Source: Methylobacterium sp. FF17 (GTDB lineage: Bacteria > Pseudomonadota > Alphaproteobacteria > Rhizobiales > Beijerinckiaceae). From it: DNA of 64,000 nt. The notes beneath the pieces were generated by a model, which was not told where the DNA came from, made no database searches, and saw only the letters and a list, made by a program, of their open reading frames with translations. A program made the position numbers and the translations under genes. Location of the stretch: positions 248,001-312,000 of the forward strand of contig NZ_CP107532.1 in the NCBI RefSeq assembly GCF_025813715.1, given 5' to 3'. This document shows, in pieces, positions 53,666 to 62,805 of this stretch (position 1 is the first letter of the stretch; the number at the start of each line of letters is the position of its first letter).

Positions 53666-54055
53666 GTGACGGTGGAATCAGGCGAGTCGACGCCAGAGTC
53701 GGCGGTCCCACGGCGGGAGGAGCGAAGCCCGACGAACTGGATCGCGACCATCCGTCTGCGCGATGGGACCGAGATCCCCTGCACCGTGAAAGACGTTTCG
53801 AAATCTGGTGCCAAGATCGGTGTGGCCGCCAGTCAGGTCCTGCCGCCTGTCTTCATGCTGCGAATCATCGGGCGCGATTTCCTGTGCCTCGTTCGCTTGG
53901 CGTGGCGCCGCGGGGATTACGTCGGCGTACGCATCGAGCGCGTGGGGAAGGTTCCCGTGTCGGCCGCAAAGACGGATGTGGATTCCCAAGCGCGACAGGA
54001 TGTGCGCGGCGGTATCGGCGTCCCCTCACGCAAGCGCGGGATCTCGGCCTTCTGA
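53666..54055 (+). CDS. PilZ-domain protein (c-di-GMP binding)
   Basis: A 129-residue single-domain protein from a GTG with GGAG nine bases upstream. The PilZ signatures are RREER (the RxxxR switch motif) near residue 17 and VKDVSKSGAKIGVA (D/NxSxxG) near residue 42, followed by FLCLVRLAWRRGDYVGVRI. These residues bind cyclic di-GMP. It is cytoplasmic and probably a small adaptor for motility, surface or polysaccharide control. The C-terminal 35 residues are polar and unconserved. It is convergent with hpnH; the hairpin at 54118 lies between them. Confidence 0.85.
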   Translation: MTVESGESTPESAVPRREERSPTNWIATIRLRDGTEIPCTVKDVSKSGAKIGVAASQVLPPVFMLRIIGRDFLCLVRLAWRRGDYVGVRIERVGKVPVSAAKTDVDSQARQDVRGGIGVPSRKRGISAF

Positions 54056-54117
54056 CGCGATGCCGGTGCCGGGCGCCGTACCGTTCCGATTTTTTTCGAT
54101 GGCACCATGAAACGCGA

Positions 54118-54151
54118 GAACCCCGCCCTGCCGAGGCAGAACGGGGTTCTT
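54118..54151. terminator. Bidirectional terminator hairpin between the PilZ gene and hpnH
   Basis: AGAACCCCG (54118-54126) and CGGGGTTCT (54143-54151) pair perfectly around a 16-base loop that has its own CTGCC/GGCAG stem. It is placed between the two convergent stops (54055 and 54185). A T-rich stretch lies before it (54090-54098) and a weaker one after it. Confidence 0.7.
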
Positions 54152-54184
54152 CGATGATGTTCGATGGAGAGGTCTCTCGCGCGT

Positions 54185-55348
54185 TCAGGCGGCGCTGCGG
54201 TTGCGCGCCTCGCGCTTGGTGTCGACGCCCGAGGCTTTAATCTCGGACAGCTTCTGAGCGACGTTACGCGAGAACACGAACTCGGCCGGACGCTGGTTCT
54301 CGAGGTTGATCTCCGGCGCCATCGCGCCCTCGGTCTTGATGCCGCGAATGGCGTGAATCAGGGGCTTCCAGGGCTTCTTGACCGAGTCGACCACCGAGGA
54401 CGCCTCGTAGCCCGAATGGACCATGCAGTCGGCGCACTTCTCGTAGTTGCCGGTGCCGTAGGAGTCCCAATCGGTCTCGTCCATCAGCTCCTTGAAGGTC
54501 GCCGCATAGCCCTCGCCGAGGAGGTAGCAGGGCTTCTGCCAACCGAACACGGTACGGGTCGGGTTGCCCCAGGGCGTGCAATGGTAGGTCTGGTTGCCGG
54601 CGAGGAAGTCGAGGAACAGGCCCGACTGCTGGAAGGTCCACTTCTCGCGACCCTTCTCCTTACCGTGACGGAACACGCCGCGGAAGAGATCCTTCGTCGC
54701 CTTGCGGTTCAGGAAGTGCTTCTGGTCGGGTGCACGCTCATAGGCATAGCCGGGAGAGACGGTGATGCCGTCGATACCCATCCGCGTGACGCTGTCGAAG
54801 AAGTCGGCGATCTTGTCGGCCGACGAATTGTTGAAGAAGGTGCAGTTGATCGTGACGCGGAAGCCCATCTCCTTGGCCTTCGCGATCGCCGCCACCGCCT
54901 TGTCATAGACGCCGCGCTGGCACACCGACTGGTCGTGCATCTCCTTGTCGCCATCGAGATGGATCGACCAGGTGAAGTACGGGCTCGGCTTGTACTCCTT
55001 GATCTTCTTCTCGAGGAGGAGTGCGTTCGTGCAGACGATGGCGAACTTCTTCTGCGCGATGATGCCTTCGACGATCTGCGGAAGATCCTTGTGGAGCAAC
55101 GGCTCGCCGCCCGCGATCACCACCACGGGTGCACCGCACTCGCGGACGGATTCGAGCGCATCCGCCACGGGCAGGCGCTTGTTCAGGATCTCGTCCGGAT
55201 AGTCGATCTTTCCGCAGCCGGCGCATGCGAGATTGCAGCGGAACAGCGGCTCCATCATCATCACGAGCGGATAGCGCTTACGTCCGGTCAGGTGCTGCTT
55301 CAGGATGTAGCCGCCAATCTTCGCGACGTACCGGATAGGAATGCCCAA
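54185..55348 (-). CDS. hpnH: Hopanoid biosynthesis radical SAM protein HpnH (adenosylhopane synthase)
   Basis: A 387-residue radical SAM enzyme. The cluster motif is CNLACAGC (CxxxCxxC) in MEPLFRCNLACAGCGKIDYP, followed by VVIAGGEPLLHKDL; TWSIHLDGDKEMHD and CTPWGNPTRTVFGWQKPCYL with its extra Cys residues are characteristic of HpnH. It joins the 5'-deoxyadenosyl group to diploptene, the first committed step of C35 hopanoid side-chain synthesis. The start is a TTG (MGIPIRYVAKIGGY): AAGGAG stands seven bases before it and no conserved ATG exists, while a longer reading adds 20 unconserved residues. It is divergent from hpnN, with 624 bases between. Confidence 0.95.
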   Translation of the reverse strand: MGIPIRYVAKIGGYILKQHLTGRKRYPLVMMMEPLFRCNLACAGCGKIDYPDEILNKRLPVADALESVRECGAPVVVIAGGEPLLHKDLPQIVEGIIAQKKFAIVCTNALLLEKKIKEYKPSPYFTWSIHLDGDKEMHDQSVCQRGVYDKAVAAIAKAKEMGFRVTINCTFFNNSSADKIADFFDSVTRMGIDGITVSPGYAYERAPDQKHFLNRKATKDLFRGVFRHGKEKGREKWTFQQSGLFLDFLAGNQTYHCTPWGNPTRTVFGWQKPCYLLGEGYAATFKELMDETDWDSYGTGNYEKCADCMVHSGYEASSVVDSVKKPWKPLIHAIRGIKTEGAMAPEINLENQRPAEFVFSRNVAQKLSEIKASGVDTKREARNRSAA

Positions 55349-55972
55349 GACGCGGCTCCTTGTTGTTGGCCCGAATGTATCGGGCTGCTTAGCGTGAAAA
55401 ATGGCCAAATTCCAGCGACGTAGCTTGGAACCGATCTCAAAGGCGTCGAAAGGCGTTCATTCGGCAAAGATCGCGAAGCCCTGGGACAATCGCGCCACAG
55501 AGTTTCAAGCGTCGGGACCGACCGTGCGATGGAGACTAGGCAGGGTATCTCAGCCCCATCCCGACTTTCCTATTCCTCCAGAGCATGCCCAGGCTGCAGC
55601 TTGACGGTTCCTGGTCCGACGAGCCGCGGCATCAAGGGCTATTTTCGAACCGTGCTGCGGTGCGAAGCGGCACGCGAGATAGAACCTCGGGGCCGCCACG
55701 CCGTTTGCGTTGCAATCTGGTCGCGGGGTGGATAGGTGGGCGTGCTGCGCAGGGCTGTTTCGTCCCCATGCGATTCAGAGAAGCTGTGTCGAACATGCAT
55801 CAATTGGCGCATGGGCAACTCGGTTTGCACGCTGGATTCGGGATTTGCAGCAACAGGTGATAACCCGCGGCACTAGACAGATCGATCCTCAGCTCCGCAG
55901 CCGTCCGGGCTGCGGCGTCCTTGCGGGCGCCAGGGCGGCGGGGATCGCATCGCTCAGGCAGGTAGGATACCC
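55349..55972. other. Promoter region between divergent hpnH and hpnN
   Basis: About 620 bases without a credible gene. It must contain the promoters of both hpn genes. I see no riboswitch-like or repeat structure; several short runs read as open frames on both strands but lack ribosome sites and codon bias. Confidence 0.4.
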
Positions 55973-58645
55973 GTGATCGAACGGCTCGTCGCGTTTTCCG
56001 TCCAGCGTCGCTGGCTGGTCATTGCTCTCGTGGCACTCGTCACCGTGGCGAGCGCCGGCATGGCGGCTCATCTCTTCAAGATCAACACCGATGTCGAGCG
56101 TCTGATCGACAAGGACGTGCCCTGGCGGCAGGACGAGATCAACTACGAGAAGGCCTTTCCCCAGCGTACGGGGACTTTGGTCGCCGTGATCGACGGGAAG
56201 ACACCCGAGGAGGCCGAGGAGGCCGCGGCCAACCTCTCGGCCGCTCTCGTCAACCACAAGGACATGGTCGAGTCGGTCTACCGACCCGATGGTGGTGCCT
56301 TCTACGAAAAGAACGGTTTCCTCCTGATGTCACAGGAGGAGCTGACGAAGACGACCGAGCAGCTCGTGCAGCAGCAGGGTCTGCTCGGCCCGCTTGCCGC
56401 CGACCCGTCGCTGCGCGGCATCATGCGGGTGCTCGGTCTCGGCGCACGCGGGATCAAGAGCGGAGACGCCAAGCTCGAGGACCTCGAGCGGCCGATGACG
56501 CAGATCGATGGAACTCTCCGCAAAGTGTTGACGGGCGAGCCGGCGCGCATGTCGTGGCAGATGCTGCTGTCGAATGGGCGGACGCAGAGCACCGATCTGC
56601 GCAAGTTCATCATGATCCAGCCGGTCCTCGACTATAACGCGCTGCAGCCCGGTGCCGAGGCGACCGAACTCGTGCGCAGGGTCGCCGCGGACCTGAAGAT
56701 CAACACGCTCGGCGCTCCTGAGATCGCGGGCAACCCGCGCATGCGCCTCACCGGCCCGGTGGCGGTGGCGGACGACGAGTTCGCGACCCTCTCCGAAGAT
56801 GCGCTGCTGAACTACAGCGTCACCGTCGGGGCCATCGTGCTCTTCCTGTGGCTGGCGCTGCGCTCCGCTCCGCTGATCGGCGCGGTCCTGATCACCACGT
56901 TCGCCGGGCTCATCGTCACGGCGGGCCTCGGCCTGCTCATGGTCGGCGAGTTGAACCCGATCTCGGTGGCCTTCGCCGCCTTGTTCGTCGGCCTCGGCAT
57001 CGATTTCGGCATCCAGTTCGCGGTGCGCTACCGGGCCGACCGCTACGAGCAGCCCGATCTGCCCTCCGCCATGAACGCGGCCGCCCGTGGGGTCGGCTGG
57101 TCGCTGACCCTGGCGGCCATCTCGCTCATCGCCGGCTTCTTCGCCTTCCTGCCGACGGCGTTCCGTGGCGTGTCGGAACTCGGCCTGATCGCCGGCGTCG
57201 GCATGATCGTGGCCTACCTGTTCTCCCTGACCCTGCTGCCCGCGCTCATCGCGGTGTTCAGGCCGAAGGGCGAGCGCGAGGCGGTGGAGACGACCTGGCT
57301 CGCTGGCGTCGATCCCTGGATCATCCGCAACCGCAAACCGATCCTGATCGGCGTCACCCTGATCACGCTGGCGGGCATCCCGCTGCTCTTCAAGCTGCCC
57401 TTCGATTCCAACCCGATGCACCTGCGCAGCCCGAAGGTTGAGTCGATCTCGACCTATCTCGACCTGATCAAGGACCCCGAGACGAGCCCGAACCTGATCG
57501 ACGTTCTGGCGCCCTCCCCCGAGGCGGTCCCGGCCCTTGCCGAGAAGATCTCCAAGCTCGCATCGGTGGCCAAGGTCATCGACATCAACACCTTCGTTCC
57601 GCCGGACCAGGATGCGAAGCTTGCGATCATCGCAGACACAGCCCAACTGCTCGGGCCGGTCCTGAATCCAGGCCGTAAACCGCCGCCGCCGACGGATGCC
57701 GACAACGTCAAGGCGATCAAGGAGGCCGTAACGGCCCTGCGCGGCATCGCGCTGGGTTCCGATGCGCCCGGCGCCAAGGCGGCGGGCGCTCTCGCGGATG
57801 CCCTCGACAAACTTGCCGCCGCGCCGGTGGCGACCCGCGAGGCGGCCAGTGTCGCCCTGACGAAGGATCTCAGGACCCTCCTCACCCGCCTCTCCGGGCT
57901 TCTGAACCCGGAGAAGATCACCCTCGACAATCTTCCGCCGAAGCTGAAGGCGGAATGGATCGCGGCGGATGGACGTTCGCGCATCGAGATCCACCCGAGC
58001 GGGGATGCCAACGACAACCAGGTCCTGCGTCGCTTCGCCAAGGATGTGCAGAGCGTGGCGCCGCACGCCACGGGTGCGCCGGTTGCCACGACCTCGTCGA
58101 GCTACACCATCCTCGGCGCCTTCCTGCAGGCGGCGGTGACGGCCCTGGTCCTCATCTTCATCATCCTGTCGGTGGCCCTGCGCAAACCCTGGGATGTCGC
58201 CATGACCCTGGGGCCCCTGGTGCTCGCGACCCTGTGGACCCTGATGGCCCTGCACATCGTGGGGATGCCCCTCAACTTCGCCAACATCATCGCAATGCCG
58301 CTGATGCTGGCGGTAGGCGTGGCCTTCCACATCTACTACGTCATCGCCTGGCGGGCCGGCGTCACCGACATGCTGGCGTCCAGCCTGACGCGTGCAATCT
58401 TCTTCTCGGCCCTGACTACGGGGACTGCGTTTGGCTCTCTGGTGCTGTCGAGCCATCCGGGTACCGCCAGCATGGGCAAGCTGCTTGCCCTGTCGCTGTT
58501 CTTCACCCTGGTGGCGGCCTTCTTCGTGGTGCCGGCTTTCCTTGGTCCGCCCCCGAAGCAGCCCGATCCGAAGCGGCCCGAAGGTGATGCCGCCCTGCCG
58601 CCGTCCCTTCAGCCTCGCAAAGCCGAGGCGCTGTCGGCGAAGTAG
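55973..58645 (+). CDS. hpnN: Hopanoid transporter HpnN (RND/MMPL family)
   Basis: An 890-residue RND protein with two halves, each of a periplasmic domain and a six-helix bundle. The N-terminal helix (RRWLVIALVALVTVASAGMAA) is followed by a long outer loop, then VTVGAIVLFLWLALRSAPLIGAVLITTFAGLI, LGIDFGIQFAVRYR, and the second half with ILGAFLQAAVTALVLIFIILSVAL and VGVAFHIYYVIAWRAG. In Rhodopseudomonas palustris and other hosts HpnN moves hopanoids to the outer membrane. The start is a GTG. A strong hairpin terminator follows, before the convergent hpnK gene. Confidence 0.93.
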   Translation: MIERLVAFSVQRRWLVIALVALVTVASAGMAAHLFKINTDVERLIDKDVPWRQDEINYEKAFPQRTGTLVAVIDGKTPEEAEEAAANLSAALVNHKDMVESVYRPDGGAFYEKNGFLLMSQEELTKTTEQLVQQQGLLGPLAADPSLRGIMRVLGLGARGIKSGDAKLEDLERPMTQIDGTLRKVLTGEPARMSWQMLLSNGRTQSTDLRKFIMIQPVLDYNALQPGAEATELVRRVAADLKINTLGAPEIAGNPRMRLTGPVAVADDEFATLSEDALLNYSVTVGAIVLFLWLALRSAPLIGAVLITTFAGLIVTAGLGLLMVGELNPISVAFAALFVGLGIDFGIQFAVRYRADRYEQPDLPSAMNAAARGVGWSLTLAAISLIAGFFAFLPTAFRGVSELGLIAGVGMIVAYLFSLTLLPALIAVFRPKGEREAVETTWLAGVDPWIIRNRKPILIGVTLITLAGIPLLFKLPFDSNPMHLRSPKVESISTYLDLIKDPETSPNLIDVLAPSPEAVPALAEKISKLASVAKVIDINTFVPPDQDAKLAIIADTAQLLGPVLNPGRKPPPPTDADNVKAIKEAVTALRGIALGSDAPGAKAAGALADALDKLAAAPVATREAASVALTKDLRTLLTRLSGLLNPEKITLDNLPPKLKAEWIAADGRSRIEIHPSGDANDNQVLRRFAKDVQSVAPHATGAPVATTSSSYTILGAFLQAAVTALVLIFIILSVALRKPWDVAMTLGPLVLATLWTLMALHIVGMPLNFANIIAMPLMLAVGVAFHIYYVIAWRAGVTDMLASSLTRAIFFSALTTGTAFGSLVLSSHPGTASMGKLLALSLFFTLVAAFFVVPAFLGPPPKQPDPKRPEGDAALPPSLQPRKAEALSAK

Positions 58646-58675
58646 CGTGGCTGCGAATCTCAATTCCTGAACACC

Positions 58676-58706
58676 GAAGGGGCGCGGATCGGATCCGCGC
58701 CCCTTC
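58676..58706. terminator. Bidirectional terminator between hpnN and hpnK
   Basis: GAAGGGGCGCGGATC (58676-58690) and GATCCGCGCCCCTTC (58692-58706) are perfect 15-base arms separated by one base. The effective stem is shorter because the loop needs a few bases. It lies 31 bases after hpnN and 30 bases from the hpnK stop. It is one of the strongest hairpins in the window. Confidence 0.85.
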
Positions 58707-58735
58707 TCGTATCGTCGCGGTCCTGAAGGCCGGGC

Positions 58736-59587
58736 TCAGGTCAGGAAGTCGGAAAATCCGCCCCGGGAAATGCCCGCCGCGGCCGCCAGGGTCGCTGGGG
58801 CGATGAGGGCGTCGCGCTCGGCCGCATAGGCGTAGCCCGGCGCCTCTCCCGCAAAGCCGCCACCCGTCGCAGGGTGGGTGTAGAGTTCCGTGAGACCATC
58901 CGGCAGGTGAGCCAGCAGGCCGGCGACCCGGGCCGGCGTCATGGCGCCGGACCAGGCGAGCCCGAGTGTCCGGTCGGGGATCAGCAGACCCGCCTGCCGC
59001 GCCCGCACGGCGAGCAAGGCAGCCCAGGGTGCACTGTCGAGGGCGGCTTTCGGGGTGGCACCGGGTTCGGCCGCGCGCAGGATGGCCCGCGTCTCACGGG
59101 GCACCCGGATTGCGCGCATGCCGTGCCGTTTCCCCGCCGCGAGGACGAGGCCGGCGATCAGCGGATGCACGTGGAAGTGCTTGTGGGCATTCACATGGTC
59201 GAGGGGCAGGCCGGTGGCGCGATAGGCCTGAAACTGGGCTTCGATCTCGGCGGTGAGTTGCCGACGGGCAGAGGCTTTCAGCGCAAGGTCGAGGCCGAGG
59301 CGACCCATGTCGCTGCGGATCAGTCCATCGGCTCCCACGAGGTCCGGAAGCTGTTCGGGTGGGAGCGTCGGCCACGCCTCGACCATCACCAGGTGAAGCC
59401 CGACGCGCAGTGAGGGCAGTCGCGTCGCGCGGGCTATGGCATCGGCGGCCGCGGGCGCGGACACCATCAGGCTCGCGGCCGTGAGGATGCCGTCGCGGTG
59501 GGCCTGCTCGACGGCCTCGTTGACCTCCCGGCTCAGGCCGAAATCGTCGGCGGTGACGATCAGGCGTTTCCTATGGGCCTCGGCCAT
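58736..59587 (-). CDS. hpnK: HpnK, YdjC/ChbG-family deacetylase of hopanoid biosynthesis
   Basis: A 283-residue deacetylase. LIVTADDFGLSREVNEAV carries the catalytic and metal Asp residues, VGLHLVMVEAWP the first His, HVNAHKHFHVHP the His cluster and TELYTHPATGG the last His; these are the YdjC fold's metal and acid-base residues. In hopanoid synthesis HpnK removes the acetyl group of N-acetylglucosaminyl bacteriohopanetetrol made by HpnI, before HpnJ acts. The ATG with AAGG seven bases upstream was chosen; a TTG six bases before it is an alternative. It is separated from hpnJ by 441 bases and a terminator, so it has its own promoter. Confidence 0.92.
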   Translation of the reverse strand: MAEAHRKRLIVTADDFGLSREVNEAVEQAHRDGILTAASLMVSAPAAADAIARATRLPSLRVGLHLVMVEAWPTLPPEQLPDLVGADGLIRSDMGRLGLDLALKASARRQLTAEIEAQFQAYRATGLPLDHVNAHKHFHVHPLIAGLVLAAGKRHGMRAIRVPRETRAILRAAEPGATPKAALDSAPWAALLAVRARQAGLLIPDRTLGLAWSGAMTPARVAGLLAHLPDGLTELYTHPATGGGFAGEAPGYAYAAERDALIAPATLAAAAGISRGGFSDFLT

Positions 59588-59972
59588 GTCCAAGCCTTCT
59601 CATCGGGAATGGTGCCGGGGGAAGCGGCAAAGGTATTGCGGCCGAGCACCGGGGTCGCTCCGGCCTTCCTGCCAGAGGCGTCCTCGAGCAGGCGCAGGTT
59701 CATAAGCTCTGGATTGCGCTTCAGCATCGGGGTCAAACTAGCCAGGGAACGCAAGGGCCGGCCTGTTCAATGCGCGCGCTCCGGGCGGCCTGTCCCTCAA
59801 GCAGCACCCGCTCCACCTCCGCCTAGAGCCGGCGGACCCTTGCGTCGCTGGCCGCACCCCAGAGGGTGTCGCGCGACCGGATCTGCCCGGCCAGGCGTCT
59901 AGACCACGAGATGCAGGGTGGAAACCGGTTTCCCGCATCCGGCTCGCCGTGCAGCAGGCCGCAGAAAACGAG
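59588..59972. other. Upstream region of hpnK
   Basis: About 385 bases with no gene I can support. A minus-strand frame at 59560-59754 (with MLKRNPELMNLRLLEDA) overlaps hpnK's start, has no ribosome site and is not recognised. The promoter of hpnK should lie here. Confidence 0.35.
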
Positions 59973-59999
59973 AACGGCCGGGCGATCTGCCCGGCCGTT
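59973..59999 (-). terminator. Intrinsic terminator downstream of hpnJ
   Basis: AACGGCCGGGC and GCCCGGCCGTT form an eleven-base perfect stem with a five-base loop. On the minus strand it is followed by CTCGTTTTCTG, a reasonable T-rich tail, and begins 29 bases after the hpnJ stop. It ends the hpnI-hpnJ transcript. Confidence 0.85.
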
Positions 60000-60028
60000 G
60001 TTGGCGAAAGACGATGAGGAACCCGGGA

Positions 60029-61465
60029 TCAGGCGGCCTTGGAGGTACCGGTCTGACGCTCCTTGAGGAAGCGGTAGAACTCGACACCCTCGCGCAGGCG
60101 GCGCTTCATCATATCGGGGGAGCGCACCATCTCGGAGACGATGGAGGCGATCTTCGGGGCGCGGAAGTAGAACTTCCGGTAGAACTCCTCCACCGACGTG
60201 AAGATCTCGGTGTGCGACAGGTGGGGGTAGTGCAGCGGGGCGATCTGAACGCCGTTCTCGTCGACGAGCTCCGCATTCTCCACGTCCAGCCAGCCGTTCT
60301 CAACCGCCTGCTTGTAGAGGAAGGTACCCGGATAGGGAGCCGCGAGCGAGACCTGGATTGTGTGCGGGTTGATGCGCTTGGCGAAGGCGATCGTCTCCTG
60401 GATCGTCTCGCGGGTTTCGCCCGGCAGGCCGACGATGAAGGTGCCGTGGATGGCGATGCCGAGTTCGTGGCAATCCTGAGTGAACTTCTCGGCCACCTCG
60501 ACGCGCATGCCCTTCTTGATGTTGTTCAGGATCTTCTGGTTGCCGGACTCGTAGCCGACGAGCAGCAGGCGCAGGCCGTTGTCCTTGAGGACCTTTAGGG
60601 TCTCGCGGGGCACGTTCGCCTTGGCGTTGCAGGACCAGGTGACCCCGAGCTTGCCGAGTTCGCGGGCGATCTCCTCGGCGCGGGGCAGGTTGTCCGTGAA
60701 GGTGTCGTCGTCGAAGAAGAACTCCTTCGTCTGCGGGAACTCCTTCAGGCAGTACTTGATCTCTTCGATCACGTGCGCGACCGAACGGGTGCGGTAGGTG
60801 TGGCCGCCCACGGTCTGCGGCCAGAGGCAGAAGGTGCAGCGGCTCTTGCAGCCACGGCCGGAATAGAACGAGATGTAGGGGTGCTTCAGATACCCGATGA
60901 AGTACTTCTCCATCTCGAGGTCGCGCTTGTACACGCTCGTGACGAAGGGCAACTGATCCATGTCCATCATGATCTCGCGGTCCTCGTTGTGGACCACGGT
61001 ACCGTTGGCATCCCGATAGGACAGACCCTTGATCTCCGACATCGGAGTGCCGTCGGCGACTTCCTTCACAGTGAAGTCGAATTCGTTGCGGGCGCAGAAA
61101 TCCACCACCGGCGCCTGGGCCATCGCGCCGGCGGCATCGACGGCCACCTTCGCGCCGATGAGGCCGGCGATGAGCTTCGGATTGGCGGCCTTCAAGGCCT
61201 CGATCGTCTTCACGTCCGACTTGAAGGACGGCACCGAGGTGTGGAGCACCACGAGATCGAAATCGTGGGCCTGGGCCACGATCTCATCGAGCTTGATGTT
61301 GTGCGGGGGGGCGTCGATCAGCTTCGAGTTCGGCACGAGGGCGGCCGGCTGGGCGAGCCAGGTCGGGTACCAGAACGACTTAATCTCGCGCTTGGCCTGG
61401 TAGCGGGAGCCGGCACCGCCGTCGAAGCCGTCGAAGGTGGGAGCCTGCAGGAAGAGGGTGCGCAT
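60029..61465 (-). CDS. hpnJ: HpnJ, B12-binding-type radical SAM enzyme for cyclitol-ether hopanoids
   Basis: A 478-residue protein. The N-terminal 180 residues form a Rossmann-like B12-binding domain (MRTLFLQAPTFDGFDGGAGS, DFDLVVLHTSVPSFKSDV). The radical SAM core has GRGCKSRCTFCLWPQ (CxxxCxxC), then FFFDDDTFTDNLPRAEEI and FIVGLPGETRETIQE. HpnJ contracts the glucosamine ring on bacteriohopanetetrol to the cyclopentane-like cyclitol ether, after HpnI and HpnK. The ATG giving MRTLFLQAP was chosen; a TTG nine bases upstream is possible. It follows hpnI by 56 bases, in one operon. Confidence 0.94.
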   Translation of the reverse strand: MRTLFLQAPTFDGFDGGAGSRYQAKREIKSFWYPTWLAQPAALVPNSKLIDAPPHNIKLDEIVAQAHDFDLVVLHTSVPSFKSDVKTIEALKAANPKLIAGLIGAKVAVDAAGAMAQAPVVDFCARNEFDFTVKEVADGTPMSEIKGLSYRDANGTVVHNEDREIMMDMDQLPFVTSVYKRDLEMEKYFIGYLKHPYISFYSGRGCKSRCTFCLWPQTVGGHTYRTRSVAHVIEEIKYCLKEFPQTKEFFFDDDTFTDNLPRAEEIARELGKLGVTWSCNAKANVPRETLKVLKDNGLRLLLVGYESGNQKILNNIKKGMRVEVAEKFTQDCHELGIAIHGTFIVGLPGETRETIQETIAFAKRINPHTIQVSLAAPYPGTFLYKQAVENGWLDVENAELVDENGVQIAPLHYPHLSHTEIFTSVEEFYRKFYFRAPKIASIVSEMVRSPDMMKRRLREGVEFYRFLKERQTGTSKAA

Positions 61466-61521
61466 GGGGTTCAAGGCCTCAGCGAGATCAGGGAAAAAGG
61501 TGAATCGAGGACGGGCGAAGC

Positions 61522-62709
61522 TTAGAGCGAGGATGCACCAGCATCGCGGGCGAGCGTCGCCTCGGGGATCAAGGTGCCATCTGCAACCACGCGATAATCA
61601 TGGCCCTTCCATGTCACGGCACCCGAGACGAAGCTCCAGGTGAAGTTCATGAAGGAGAGGATGTCGCGAATCGGCAACAGCCAGTAGGGATGCGGAGCGA
61701 GACCGAAGGCACGCTCCAGGCGGATGCAGAGGATGATGCGGCAGGCGAGCGCGAAGGCCGCCACCGCAAGGGCCGTGGCGCCGGCGCCGGGGATCAGCGC
61801 GCCGATGAGGGCGAGCGGAAAGGCATGGGTGACCAAGGAGCCGGCGTAACCGGCCGGGTCGACGTTGCGGATGGTCCGGTTCCAGCGCAACTCGTGACTC
61901 CACAGGCTGGCGAGGTCCGTGTCGACGCAGGTATGGCCGATGGTGAAGTTCGGAATCGCGACCACGCCGCCCTTCGCCCGCAGGGCTTCGCCGACCGCAT
62001 AATCGTCCGCGAGGTCGTTACGGAACGCCTCGAAGCCGCCGATCTCGGCGAGCGCCTCGGCGGTGAACGCGATGGTGGAGCCGAAGCACGGATTGGCGAG
62101 CCCCAGGGACGTGCCCATCACCACGTTGGGTAGGAATTGGACATCGATGGCGAGGGCCGAGAGGTGGGCCCAGATACCCCGATGCGCCGGCACGCCGTGA
62201 TACAGACAGGTGACGCCGTTGACGCCGGGCTGACCGAGTTCGGCGACGAGGCGGCCGAGGTAGTCCGGCTTCACCACCATGTCGCTATCGGCGAGCACGA
62301 TCACCTCATGGGCGATCAGGCCCGACATGTTGATGAGGTTAGAGACTTTGCGGTTCGTGCCGTGCTGGCGCGCGTCGATCACGAGGTCGAGGCGCTTGCC
62401 CGGATAGGCGGCCTGGAGCCGGCGCACGACGGCGATGGCCGGGTCTGCGGCGTTCTGAACGCCGAACACGACCTGTACCGGTCCGGCATAGGCTTGCTGG
62501 CAGACGGTCTCGAGATTCTCGTAGAGGTTCGGCTCGATGCCGCATAACGGCTTCAGGATCGTCACCGAGGGAGCCGCCGCACCGAGCGCCGGGGCCGGTT
62601 TGCGCGCGAAACGCCCCGCCAGCACGGCGGCCGTCAGACCGTACAGGCAGCCGACCAGGGCGATCAGGGGCAGAAGGTGCGAGAGCCAGGTCAGGTCCAT
62701 GAGGGGCAT
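61522..62709 (-). CDS. hpnI: HpnI, glycosyltransferase of hopanoid biosynthesis
   Basis: A 395-residue family-2/21 (ceramide-glucosyltransferase-like) membrane glycosyltransferase. An N-terminal helix (WLSHLLPLIALVGCLYGLTA) precedes the catalytic core with VTILKPLCGIEPNLYENLE, VIVLADSDMVVKPDYL (DxD-like), NDLADDYAVGEAL and HELRWNRTIR (the RxxRW-type motif). Helices near the C-terminus anchor it. It adds N-acetylglucosamine to bacteriohopanetetrol. The start at MPLMDLTWL is chosen; an ATG nine bases later is an alternative. It lies between the hpnM terminator and hpnJ. Confidence 0.92.
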   Translation of the reverse strand: MPLMDLTWLSHLLPLIALVGCLYGLTAAVLAGRFARKPAPALGAAAPSVTILKPLCGIEPNLYENLETVCQQAYAGPVQVVFGVQNAADPAIAVVRRLQAAYPGKRLDLVIDARQHGTNRKVSNLINMSGLIAHEVIVLADSDMVVKPDYLGRLVAELGQPGVNGVTCLYHGVPAHRGIWAHLSALAIDVQFLPNVVMGTSLGLANPCFGSTIAFTAEALAEIGGFEAFRNDLADDYAVGEALRAKGGVVAIPNFTIGHTCVDTDLASLWSHELRWNRTIRNVDPAGYAGSLVTHAFPLALIGALIPGAGATALAVAAFALACRIILCIRLERAFGLAPHPYWLLPIRDILSFMNFTWSFVSGAVTWKGHDYRVVADGTLIPEATLARDAGASSL

Positions 62710-62782
62710 CGCTCGGTCACGGGTCTCGTGAGAGTGCCGCGGGATCGAGCGGCGCGAATGATTCGAAGATCGGGAGGAAGAA

Positions 62783-62805
62783 AGTCCGGCCTCTCTCGCC
62801 GGACT
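62783..62805 (-). terminator. Terminator after hpnM
   Basis: AGTCCGGC and GCCGGACT form an eight-base perfect stem with a seven-base loop, starting right after the hpnM stop on the minus strand. TTTCTTCCTCC follows. It partly separates hpnL-hpnM from hpnI-hpnJ. Confidence 0.75.

Noticed and set aside
55585..55860. Small frames between hpnH and hpnN
   Set aside because: They overlap one another, have no start signals and no conserved look; the region is better explained as a promoter region.
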